DNA of 64,000 bases from Variovorax paradoxus. GTDB lineage: Bacteria > Pseudomonadota > Gammaproteobacteria > Burkholderiales > Burkholderiaceae_C. Location: assembly GCF_030815975.1 (NCBI RefSeq), contig NZ_JAUSXL010000001.1, positions 620,001-684,000 on the forward strand. Direction: 5' to 3'. The translations under genes and the position numbers were made by a program. Within the stretch, counting starts at the first letter, position 1. Each line of letters opens with the position of its first letter. Positions 41,570 through 49,532 of this stretch are shown here, piece after piece. The notes beneath the pieces were generated by a model. The model made no database searches and was not told the origin of the DNA. It was given only the letters and a program-made list of their open reading frames with translations.

Positions 41570-43120
41570 CTACATCACCGCGCCCAGTTGCCACGGCACG
41601 AATTCATCGGTGCCGATGCCGAGTGCTTCGCTTTTGGTCTTGCCGCCGGAGGCGGTCTCCAGCATCAGCGCGAACAGCCGCGCACCGGCATCCTCAACGC
41701 TGGCCGTACCGTCGAGCACTTCGCCGGCGTTGAAATCCATGTCTTCATTCATGCGCCGGTAGAGGCCCGAATGGGTGGCGATCTTCAGCGAAGGCGAAGG
41801 CTTGCAGCCATAGACCGAGCCTCGTCCGGTGGTAAAGCAGAGCAGGGTGGCGCCGCCGGCAACCTGGCCGGTTGCAGAGACCGGGTCATAGCCGGGCGTG
41901 TCCATGAACACCAGCCCATGGGCTTGAACAGGCCTGGCATATTCGACAACCGCCATCAAGCCGCTGCTGCCGCCTTTGGCCACCGCGCCGAGAGACTTTT
42001 CAAGAATGGTCGTCAAGCCGCCCGCCTTGTTGCCCGGTGATGGGTTGTTGTTCATTTCGCCGTGATTGCGCGAGGTGTAGTCCTCCCACCAGCGCAGGCG
42101 CTCTTCAAGCTTCTCGGCCACCGCCGGCAAGGCGGCGCGGGCCGTCAGCAAATGTTCCGCACCATAGATCTCCGGCGTTTCCGACAGGATCGCGGTTCCG
42201 CCATGGCGCACCAGCAAATCCACCGCGGCGCCCAGCACCGGATTGGCCGAGATGCCCGAATAGCCGTCAGAGCCGCCGCATTGCAGGCCGACCACCAGAT
42301 GTTTGGCAGCCACTGGCTGTCGCAGTACCTTGTTCGCCTCAGGCAACATCGACTCGATGGCCGCCACTCCGGCATCGATTGCCGCGCGCGTGCCACCGCT
42401 GGACTGAATGCCCAGGGTGCGCAGCATCGGACCTTCAGAAAGTTCACCGGCCACTTTCAGGGCATCCAGCTGATTGGACTCGCAGCCCAGTCCAACGATC
42501 AGCACTCCAGCAAAGTTGGCATGCCGTGCATAGCCTGCCAGCGTGCGGCGCAGCAAGGCAAGCCCTTCGCCGTCGGGGTCCATCGCGCAGCCGCTGCCGT
42601 GTGTGAGCGGTACAACGCCGTCGACATTCGGATAGGCGGCGAGGGCCGCACCCTTGAAGCGCTCGGCAATCGCGTGCGACACATTGGCAGAGCAATTGAC
42701 CGTTGACAGAATTCCGATGTAGTTGCGCGTTGCGACGCGGCCGTCGGCACGGACGATGCCCATGAAGGTTGCGGCGGGATCGATGAAACTTGTCGGCCGA
42801 TAGGCCTCGCCCACGCTGGAGCTGCGCGTGAACTCACCCATGCCGAGGTTGTGCACATGCACATGAGCACCGGCGCTGATGGCCTGCGTCGCCATGCCAA
42901 TGACCTGGCCATAACGGCGCACAACCGCGCCTTTTGCAATGTCATGAAGGGCCACCTTGTGGCCGGCGGGAACGGGACCGGCACATACGAGCCCAAGGGG
43001 GGCGAGCGATTCGCCCGCTGCCAGGTCGCGCCGGGCAATGCCGACGTCGTCCTGCGCAGCCAGCCTGATCAGCGGCGCCACGTCATTCACGGCCTTGGAT
43101 ACAGTTGTCGATGGATTCAT
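41570..43120 (-). CDS. UxaA/GarD-family altronate or galactarate dehydratase
   Basis: A 516-residue sugar-acid dehydratase with an N-terminal SAF domain (about residues 15-95: DVGIARRDLAAGESLAP) and a large C-terminal catalytic domain with HGSGCAMDPDGEG, GLGCESNQLDALK, GLQCGGSDGYSGISANP and NNNPSPGNKAGGLTTI. The family removes water from hexonates or hexarates to 2-keto-3-deoxy products using an iron centre. It stands 26 bp downstream of the FAH-fold gene, in an operon controlled by the IclR gene at 44.5 kb. Confidence 0.9.
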   Translation of the reverse strand: MNPSTTVSKAVNDVAPLIRLAAQDDVGIARRDLAAGESLAPLGLVCAGPVPAGHKVALHDIAKGAVVRRYGQVIGMATQAISAGAHVHVHNLGMGEFTRSSSVGEAYRPTSFIDPAATFMGIVRADGRVATRNYIGILSTVNCSANVSHAIAERFKGAALAAYPNVDGVVPLTHGSGCAMDPDGEGLALLRRTLAGYARHANFAGVLIVGLGCESNQLDALKVAGELSEGPMLRTLGIQSSGGTRAAIDAGVAAIESMLPEANKVLRQPVAAKHLVVGLQCGGSDGYSGISANPVLGAAVDLLVRHGGTAILSETPEIYGAEHLLTARAALPAVAEKLEERLRWWEDYTSRNHGEMNNNPSPGNKAGGLTTILEKSLGAVAKGGSSGLMAVVEYARPVQAHGLVFMDTPGYDPVSATGQVAGGATLLCFTTGRGSVYGCKPSPSLKIATHSGLYRRMNEDMDFNAGEVLDGTASVEDAGARLFALMLETASGGKTKSEALGIGTDEFVPWQLGAVM

Positions 43121-43146
43121 GAAACTTGGTCTCGCCTTGGTGTTGA

Positions 43147-44319
43147 TCAGAGCAGCCCGCGCTGCGCCAGATTGCCCATCAACGCAGTGATGCCGAAGCG
43201 CCAGGGCGTGATGCTGCTGCAGTGGTTGACGCGGTTGACCAGCGTGCCGAGCCGGGGCGTTGCCACGCGCACCACATCGCCCACTTCATGGGTAAAGCCA
43301 AGGCCGGGCCCGTGGCGGTCTTGGGTCGGCGCAAACATCGTGCCCAGAAACAGCATGAAGCCGTCGGGGTACTGGTGGTTCGGGCCGATCACCTGCGCCA
43401 CGATGTCGAGCGGATCGCGGCTGATCTTGGCCAGCGAACTGGCGCCGTGCATGGTGAAGCCTTCGGGGCCGTCGACCCGCATCGCGAGATCGGCGCGGCG
43501 CACATCGTCGACCGTGAACCCCGCATCGAACAACCGGATGAAGGGGCCGATCGCGCACGACGCGTTGTTGTCCTTGGCCTTGCCGAGCAGCAGCGCGCTG
43601 CGCCCTTCGAAATCGCGCAGGTTCACATCGTTGCCCAGCGCAGCGCCGACGGCCGCGCCGCTGCTGTTGATTGCAAGCACCACCTCGGGCTCGGGGTTGT
43701 TCCACTTCGACTCCGCATGGATGCCGACCTGCGCGCCGGTGCCCACCGCCGACAGCACCGGCGCCTTGGTGAAGATTTCGGCGTCCGGGCCGATGCCGAC
43801 TTCGAGGTATTGCGACCAGACACCCTGCTCGATCAAGACTTGTTTGACACGCGCAGCCTCGTGCGAGCCGGGCACGATGCCGGCCAGGTTGTCGTCCAGG
43901 ATGCCTGACAGTGCCGTGCGGATCGCCTCAGCACGCGAAGCATCGCCGCGCGCCTGCTCTTCGATCACGCGTTCCAGCAGGCTGGCGACAAAAGTCACGC
44001 CGCTGGCCTTGATGACTTGCAGGTCGCACGGGGCCAGCAGCCACGGATGCGATTCGTCCCGCAGGGCCTCGTCGGAGTTGGCCAGCACCCTGACGAGCGG
44101 CGCCAGCGGGGGTGCCGTCGGCAAGGCGGCGCGCACGGCACTCGCCACATCGGGCAATTCCAGCAATTGGCTGGCGGTGGCGGCCAGCCTCGACAAATCG
44201 AGCAGCATGCCGTCGTGGCAAGCGACCACCGTCGGGCCGATGCCGGGCTGCCAGAGCCTGCCAATCAGCAGCGCATCGGCGGCGTCGTCCGGCAGGGTGC
44301 GGGAAAGATCGAGGGACAT
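43147..44319 (-). CDS. Fumarylacetoacetate hydrolase (FAH) family protein, long form
   Basis: A 390-residue FAH-fold protein, longer than FAHD proteins. The metal-binding acid residues are seen in WNNPEPEVVLAIN and in GNDVNLRDFEGRSALLLGKAKD, and the C-terminus has HEVGDVVRVATPRLGTLVN. Proteins of this length and kind occur in sugar-acid pathways as 2-keto-3-deoxy-pentonate dehydratases, which would follow logically on the UxaA-type dehydratase. It is the first gene of that minus-strand pair and divergent from the second IclR gene. Confidence 0.85.
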   Translation of the reverse strand: MSLDLSRTLPDDAADALLIGRLWQPGIGPTVVACHDGMLLDLSRLAATASQLLELPDVASAVRAALPTAPPLAPLVRVLANSDEALRDESHPWLLAPCDLQVIKASGVTFVASLLERVIEEQARGDASRAEAIRTALSGILDDNLAGIVPGSHEAARVKQVLIEQGVWSQYLEVGIGPDAEIFTKAPVLSAVGTGAQVGIHAESKWNNPEPEVVLAINSSGAAVGAALGNDVNLRDFEGRSALLLGKAKDNNASCAIGPFIRLFDAGFTVDDVRRADLAMRVDGPEGFTMHGASSLAKISRDPLDIVAQVIGPNHQYPDGFMLFLGTMFAPTQDRHGPGLGFTHEVGDVVRVATPRLGTLVNRVNHCSSITPWRFGITALMGNLAQRGLL

Positions 44320-44485
44320 GGAAACTCTCTGACTTGTTTTTTCGTGAGGGGCGGCTGCCCGGCATACACCAGGTACACCGCACCTTCAATGCGCCGCGAA
44401 AAGCAATGCACGGGTGATCGGCACGCGTGTTGTTTCCTTCGATGAATGGACTTCGGCTTTCGGGCCGATGTCTTTTGCGAAAGGA

Positions 44486-44520
44486 TTGACACTTGTCTTG
44501 CGCACCGTTAAAGTAACTTT
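44486..44520 (+). promoter_or_regulatory. Predicted sigma-70 promoter with overlapping palindrome upstream of iclR
   Basis: TTGACA at 44486-44491, a 17-base spacer, then TAAAGT at 44509-44514. The perfect inverted repeat AAAGT-A-ACTTT (44510-44520) covers the -10 element and is a plausible operator for autoregulation. A further GTTCCAACAAGAATTC stretch follows at about 44521. The downstream start codon is at 44548. Confidence 0.6.
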
Positions 44521-44547
44521 GTTCCAACAAGAATTCTGTTTCTTCAA

Positions 44548-45333
44548 ATGCGGCTTGTCAAGGGTTTATTGGAGAGATGTCTCGAAGTCATCGAGCTGCT
44601 GGCGGTGGAAGGCCAATGGCGACGCCTGTCTGACATCGCGACTGCACTGGACCTGCAAAAAGGCCCGGCGCATCGGCTGCTCGCGGAAATGGCCACGCTC
44701 GGCTGGATTGAGCAGGATGCCGAAACCGACCGCTATCGCCTGACGCTGAAGCTGGCCTTGCTGGGCCAGCAATATCTGCGCGGCACCGGCTTGCCTGGCA
44801 TCGTGCAGCCCGTGCTCGATGAGGCGGCCAGGCGCTGCGGCGAACTGGTGCGGCTGACCGTTGTGCAGGGCGACGCGCTGCACTGGTTCGCATCGGCCCA
44901 AGGCGCGCCGCCCGGCCTGATGTACCAGCCGGCACTCAATGGCCGGCCGGTGCTGCACACCACCGCCAACGGCAAGGCGTGGCTGGCCACGATGAGCAAC
45001 GAAGCGGCGACCCGGCTGGCATTGCAAAACGGCTTGGGCCAGCCGGCCGCTCCCGGCAAGCTCGCCGGTCCGCGTGCGATGCAAACCATCGATGAACTGC
45101 TGCGTGAACTGGACGCGACCCGCGCCCGCGGCTACGGGCTCGCAGTTGAAGAGGCAGAGCCCGGCGTGAAAGCGATTGCGACGGCCGTGCGCGAACCCGA
45201 AAGCCGGCGCGTGTTGGGCACGATCAGCATTGCCGGCCCGCTGCTGCGCATGGGCACCGAGCGCGACGCGGAGTTTCACGCCCTGCTGCAGCAGGCCAGC
45301 GGCACGCTGGGCCTGGTCTGGCCCCAGGGATGA
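44548..45333 (+). CDS. IclR-family transcriptional regulator
   Basis: A 261-residue IclR regulator: helix-turn-helix in the first 65 residues (LLERCLEVIELLAVEGQWRR, LQKGPAHRLLAEMATLGWIEQ) and a GAF-like effector domain (LHTTANGKAWLATM, RARGYGLAVEEAEPGVKAIA). It is paralogous in layout to the IclR at 38.5 kb but clearly different in sequence. It lies between the dehydratase pair on the minus strand and the hydratase/FAH genes on the plus strand, and probably regulates both. Confidence 0.92.
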   Translation: MRLVKGLLERCLEVIELLAVEGQWRRLSDIATALDLQKGPAHRLLAEMATLGWIEQDAETDRYRLTLKLALLGQQYLRGTGLPGIVQPVLDEAARRCGELVRLTVVQGDALHWFASAQGAPPGLMYQPALNGRPVLHTTANGKAWLATMSNEAATRLALQNGLGQPAAPGKLAGPRAMQTIDELLRELDATRARGYGLAVEEAEPGVKAIATAVREPESRRVLGTISIAGPLLRMGTERDAEFHALLQQASGTLGLVWPQG

Positions 45334-45410
45334 CAGCGCCGTGGCCAAACACCGGATGAGGTTTACAGGCCCAGACAGGCATTTTCAGTCGACACGAGGA
45401 AACAGGCAAA

Positions 45411-45550
45411 TGAACGGTATCCAGATCGAGCGCGCCAACAGCGCGACCGGCGCTTCTTCGACTTGCGACGAGATCAACGGGATCTTTTTCAGCCGAGGTG
45501 TGCTGCGCCACTCGGGCAAAGCGGCAGCGCCCGTGGGGCTGGCCGCATGA
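45411..45550 (+). CDS. Hypothetical 46-residue protein, translationally coupled
   Basis: A short frame with a good ribosome site (GAGGAAACAGGCAA before ATG) that ends in an ATGA overlap with the next gene. The product (MNGIQIERANSATGASSTCD onwards, ending GKAAAPVGLAA) has one cysteine and no family I recognise. The spacing and coupling suggest it is translated, either as a real small protein or as a leader peptide that sets expression of the hydratase gene; it could also be the remnant of a larger gene. Confidence 0.4.
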
Positions 45551-46347
45551 CCCGCATGGAGCCGAGCGCCATCGAGGCCGCCGCGCGCTACCTGCACGCA
45601 CTTCAGTCGTCGGGTCGCTTCGGTGCAAGGCTCGAAGCCGGCTTGCGCCCGGCCACGCCGGAAGACGGTTGGCGCATCCAGCGGCGAATCAGCGAACTGC
45701 GCGGCAGCCCCGCCATCGGCTGGAAATGCGGGTTGCCCCCGGGCGATCGCTGGGTCGCCGCCGCGCTGCATGATGCAAGGCCATCGGGCGGCATGGCTGC
45801 TGCGCCTGCCGGACCGACAGGCGCAGCGCGCATCGAACCCGAACTGGCATTCGAGCTCAAGCAAAGCCTGCCGCCACGGGCGACCCCCTACACCCGCGCC
45901 GATGTCAACGCCGCCATCGGCAGCGTGCGGCTGGCGGTCGAGGTGCTCGGTTGTCGCTATGACGATGCTGCAGACGCCAGCGGCCCTGAACTGATGGCCG
46001 ACAGCCTGTGGCACCAAAGCGTGGTGCTGGGACCGACTGTCGCCCTGGACTTTGCGCAGGAGCCATTTCCTGGTCCCTTCGAGATTGCACTCTCGGTACA
46101 GGGCCAGGACGACATCACATTTGCAGCCAGCCACCCCAACGGCGACCCGCGCTTGCCTCTTTACTGGCTTGCCGAGTTTCTACGCAGCCAGGGCACGGGT
46201 CTGGAGGCTGGGCAGGCCGTCATCACCGGCTCATTTGCGGGGGCGATTGACCTGCCGTTCAAGCGTCCCGCCGTGCTTCGCTATGGCAACTTCGGCGAGC
46301 TTGCGCTGAAGCTCGAGCAGCGTTTGACAACGCGGCCTCAAACCTGA
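45547..46347 (+). CDS. 2-keto-4-pentenoate hydratase-like protein (MhpD/FAH superfamily)
   Basis: A 266-residue FAH-superfamily protein of the hydratase/decarboxylase branch. Typical phrases are YLHALQSSGRFGARLEAGL, AYRIQ-like WRIQRRISELRG, GWKCGLPPGD, metal site IEPELAFELKQ and the C-terminal GLEAGQAVITGSFAGAIDLPF. It would hydrate or decarboxylate a 2-oxo acid with an unsaturated or deoxy chain. It begins within the stop of the 46-residue frame and is followed 31 bp later by a second FAH gene. Confidence 0.84.
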   Translation: MTRMEPSAIEAAARYLHALQSSGRFGARLEAGLRPATPEDGWRIQRRISELRGSPAIGWKCGLPPGDRWVAAALHDARPSGGMAAAPAGPTGAARIEPELAFELKQSLPPRATPYTRADVNAAIGSVRLAVEVLGCRYDDAADASGPELMADSLWHQSVVLGPTVALDFAQEPFPGPFEIALSVQGQDDITFAASHPNGDPRLPLYWLAEFLRSQGTGLEAGQAVITGSFAGAIDLPFKRPAVLRYGNFGELALKLEQRLTTRPQT

Positions 46348-46378
46348 ATACATACTTCAAAAGCCAAAAGGATTTCCC

Positions 46379-47269
46379 ATGCGTCTCGTTCGATTCGGCC
46401 CCCGTGGCTCTGAAAAACCCGGCCTCATTGATACACAAGGCACCTTGCGCGATTTGTCTTCCGTCGTGAGCGACATTCACGGGCCAACACTTTCACCCGA
46501 GAGCCTTGCAAGGCTGCGCGCCCTCGATACCTCCAGCTTGCCTGCCGTGCCCGCCGATACACGGCTCGGCCCCTGCGTCGGCCAGGTTCCGAATGTGGTT
46601 TGCATCGGCCTCAACTATTCCGACCATGCGGCAGAAACCAACACGCCGATTCCCACGCAGCCGATTGTGTTCAACAAGCACACCAGCGCGCTGGCAGGAC
46701 CCAACGACCCGGTCCTCATCGCACCCGGCTCGGGCAAGCTTGATTGGGAGGTCGAACTCGCTATCGTGATCGGCCGTCCGGCCTGGCATGTCAGCGAAGC
46801 AGAAGCGCTGCAATATGTGGCCGGCTACTGCCTTTGCAACGACGTGTCAGAGCGCGCCTGGCAAATCGAAATGGAAGGCCAGTGGACCAAGGGCAAAAGC
46901 TACCTTGGCTATGCACCGATTGGACCCTGGTTGCTGACGGCTGACGAAGTGCCGGACCCGCAGAATATCGACCTCTGGCTCGACGTGAACGGAACTCGCC
47001 GGCAGACCGGCAACACCCGCACGCAGATTTTCGGCGTTGCCACCATCGTGTCTTATCTCAGCCGCTTTATGGCGCTTCGGCCCGGCGACGTGATTCCAAC
47101 CGGTACGCCGCCGGGTGTCGGCCTCGGCCAGAAACCGCCTGTGTTCCTGAAGGACGGTGATGTGATGACCTTGGGCAGTGACCTGCTCGGCACGCAGCGC
47201 CAGCAAACCATCGCCTACAGCGACGCCATGGGGGCCGCCTGGCGCGCTGGCCACTTGCCTGCGCTTTAA
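46379..47269 (+). CDS. Fumarylacetoacetate hydrolase family protein (FAHD type)
   Basis: A 296-residue FAHD-type protein: N-terminal cap MRLVRFGPRGSEKPGLID, then VVCIGLNYSDHAAETNTPIPTQP, the metal motif LDWEVELAIVIG, CNDVSERAWQ, and PTGTPPGVGLGQKPPVFLKDGD. Family members act as acylpyruvases, oxaloacetate decarboxylases or 2-keto-3-deoxy-sugar acid hydrolases. It is the third FAH-fold gene within 4 kb and completes a plausible route from a sugar acid to central metabolites. Confidence 0.9.
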   Translation: MRLVRFGPRGSEKPGLIDTQGTLRDLSSVVSDIHGPTLSPESLARLRALDTSSLPAVPADTRLGPCVGQVPNVVCIGLNYSDHAAETNTPIPTQPIVFNKHTSALAGPNDPVLIAPGSGKLDWEVELAIVIGRPAWHVSEAEALQYVAGYCLCNDVSERAWQIEMEGQWTKGKSYLGYAPIGPWLLTADEVPDPQNIDLWLDVNGTRRQTGNTRTQIFGVATIVSYLSRFMALRPGDVIPTGTPPGVGLGQKPPVFLKDGDVMTLGSDLLGTQRQQTIAYSDAMGAAWRAGHLPAL

Positions 47270-47360
47270 GGCGATTGCCTGCGCGAGCGCATGCCCGAGG
47301 GTGCCGGCGAGGATGGAAGCCGCGTTCACATGCCGGCAACCGTCGAGCCGGTGTACATGC

Positions 47361-47899
47361 CTAGGTTCTTGTTGGCGCGATACCGGCGGCCGGCCACGCC
47401 CGCATTGCAACGGCGATCATCCGGTCCAATTCGCTCCTGGTCGCACCCGCCTGCGGTAGATCCAAAACCGCTTGACTTACCCCGAGAAAATACCAAGCCA
47501 GCGCGGCGACATCTGCGCCGCGGGGCAGCTCCCCACCTGCAATTGCTTCCCGGAGCAGGTCTTCGAGCAGATGGCGCTGCTGACTCATCCCCGAGGTTGC
47601 CGCTTTCCGTCCTTCCGGCGGCAGATCGACGAGCTCGGCACAACTTCGTGCGAGCAGGCAACCCGGCGGTCGACGAGACCCCGTGGGCAGCAGCCCGCGC
47701 AGGAGGGCCTCGAGCCGCGCACGCGAACTGCCGTCCTCGTACGACTTCATCCTGCGCAGCACCCGATCCGTATAGGTGCCAGTGTGACCTGGAACAGGCC
47801 ATCCTTGTCCTGAAAACGCTGGTAAAGGCTCGAACGCGACAGGCCGGTCGCTTCCGTCAGCACATTGATCGTCGTAGCCGCGTATCCGTGACGCCAGAA
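47361..47899 (-). pseudogene. Truncated and frameshifted TetR-family regulator
   Basis: The C-terminal two thirds of a TetR regulator are clear (YTDRVLRRMKSYED, GCLLARSCAELVDLPPEG, GELPRGADVAALAWYFLGVS). The helix-turn-helix is present in another frame (FWRHGYAATTINVLTEATGL, then SRSSLYQRFQDKDGLFQV), so one base is missing near 47775 between LA and YTDR. Homology stops at FW (47899); the usual 20 N-terminal residues and start codon are absent, and a stop lies just before it in that frame. The gene cannot make a regulator. Confidence 0.75.
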
Positions 47900-48170
47900 A
47901 TGTACCGATCATGCGCGAGCTCGGGATCGACATCGACATGGGCCCTGGATAGGCATTTTCGGACCTGCCGGCCTGCCTGCCGACATCCTCAACCATCTGC
48001 ATGACGCGATCGATGCGGCGTTACGCGAGCCCCGGATCGTCGAGCAGACGAAGAAGCTCATGAGGATCACCGACCACATGAGCCAGCCGGCATACCAGGA
48101 CTTCTTTCTGAAGGAGTTCGACCGATGGGGCAAGTACATAAGTACGGCCAAAATCACATTGCAACAATGA
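47899..48170 (+). pseudogene. C-terminal remnant of a Bug-family substrate-binding protein
   Basis: About 90 residues typical of the end of a Bug receptor are visible: VPIMRELGIDIDMGP in one frame, then WIGIFGPAGLPADILNHLHD followed by AIDAALREPRIVEQTKKLMR and DFFLKEFDRWGKYI in a second frame after a missing base near 47943. The stop is at 48168-48170. The first two thirds of the gene are absent; homology begins at the same base where the opposite-strand TetR remnant ends. Confidence 0.7.
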
Positions 48171-48420
48171 GTGGGTTGGCCTTTGAACAATGATCCCGAA
48201 GTGAGCCTTGCGGCGGCGCGCAAGGCGCGTGGCGCCGCCAAGGCCCAGAAGGCTTCCCGGATCAATCCCATGCAGGCGCAACCTGGAAAAGGATCTGCTT
48301 GCGTACTTCGCTGCTCGTCGCATCAGCGAAATCGAGGCCATCGAATGTTGGCGGCCCTGCGCCGCTGATACGCGTCAGTCGCGATGCGGTTGCGCGCTTC
48401 ATCGGGCCGGAAACCTATGA
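48171..48420 (+). pseudogene. Possible fragments of a phage-type tyrosine integrase
   Basis: Two short stretches in different frames resemble the N-terminal part of P4-type integrases: DPEVSLAAARKARGAAKAQK with SRINPMQA (48192-48284) and RNLEKDLLAYFAARRISEIE (from about 48283), followed by LAALRR in the third frame. The usual family wording is PEVSLAEAR...GIDP..AR and LEKDVFPALGARPIAEI. No catalytic domain is present. The match is short and made from memory, so it is tentative; the rest of the gap up to 48513 shows nothing recognisable. Confidence 0.45.
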
Positions 48421-48513
48421 ACAGTAGCGGCCGCGCAGCACGCGCCGCGAACCCCGCAAGACCGAATCCAGGCTCCTTGCGAACGGTGCTTCGCACTTGC
48501 AGGGTACGAGGCG

Positions 48514-49452
48514 ATGCAGCAAATCCGTGTGCCACACTCGGCAGCCCACCAAGCGATGAAGCCCGTGACCCGTCGAATCGATTCCTACAGCATCAGGTTG
48601 TTCGTGGCGGCGGCCCGCGCCGGCTCCATCGTGCGTGCCGCTGCCGCGGAGAACATCGCACCTTCGGCACTGAGCCGCAGGATTGCGGATCTGGAACATG
48701 CCTTCGAGACGCCGCTGCTCGTGCGCTCGCCGCGTGGCATTGCACTGACCGATGCCGGCAGGCTGGTGATGGCGCGAGGCGAACGTATCGACGACGAGCT
48801 GCAGGCCTTGTTGCGCGAGGTACAGAGCGAAGGCGGCGAAGTGCGTGGCACGGTGCGCCTTCATGCCAACATGTCTTCCGTGATCGGCTTCCTGCCCGAG
48901 CGCTTGCACCGTTTCATGGAGACGTACCCGGGCGTGGAGGTCGCCCTGCACGAGGAAGACACGCGCGACGTGCTGCGCGCCTGTCTGGACGATCGCGCCG
49001 ACGTCGGTGTGGGCGTCGACGTCGCAGTGCCGGCGGGCATGGATGCGTGGCGCTTTGCCTCCGACCCATTGCTCGTGGTTCTGCCTTCGGGACATGAACT
49101 GGCGGACCTGCAGGCCATCACGTTTGCGCGTGCGCTCGAATATCCTTTGGTGGGCATCCATCAGGGCGGTGCGATGGACCGGTCCCTGAATGAACGCGCC
49201 ACGGCATTGGGCAAGCGTTTCAATCCGAAGGTGACGGTCAGCAGCTTCGACGCCGTCTGCCGCATGGTGGAGGCAGGCCTGGGCATCGCGGTGGTGCCTC
49301 GAAGTGCCGTCACGGCTTATGCGGGAACGGACCGTTTTGCCAGGCGTCCGCTGGCGGAAGAGTGGGCTGACCGCGTCCTGAATATCTACGCCCTGCGCAA
49401 GACCCCGCAGCCTCGCGCAGTTGCGGCGCTCATCGAGAGCCTGCAAGGGTAA
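48514..49452 (+). CDS. LysR-family transcriptional regulator
   Basis: A 312-residue LysR regulator with helix-turn-helix RLFVAAARAGSIVRAAAAEN and PSALSRRIADLEHAFETPLL, LVRSPRGIALTDAG wing, and an effector domain. The ATG at 48514 has AGGG/GAGG upstream; an in-frame ATG at 48556 would give a more usual N-terminus (MKPVTRRIDSYSIR) and cannot be excluded. It precedes the aconitase-family gene in the same direction by 80 bp and may regulate it. Confidence 0.88.
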   Translation: MQQIRVPHSAAHQAMKPVTRRIDSYSIRLFVAAARAGSIVRAAAAENIAPSALSRRIADLEHAFETPLLVRSPRGIALTDAGRLVMARGERIDDELQALLREVQSEGGEVRGTVRLHANMSSVIGFLPERLHRFMETYPGVEVALHEEDTRDVLRACLDDRADVGVGVDVAVPAGMDAWRFASDPLLVVLPSGHELADLQAITFARALEYPLVGIHQGGAMDRSLNERATALGKRFNPKVTVSSFDAVCRMVEAGLGIAVVPRSAVTAYAGTDRFARRPLAEEWADRVLNIYALRKTPQPRAVAALIESLQG

Positions 49453-49532
49453 TCACCGATCTCGTAGACGGCGAGATCCCCTGTGCCGTACGAGCGCTTT
49501 ATGGCGCCGCTACGGCCCGCCAACATCGGGGC

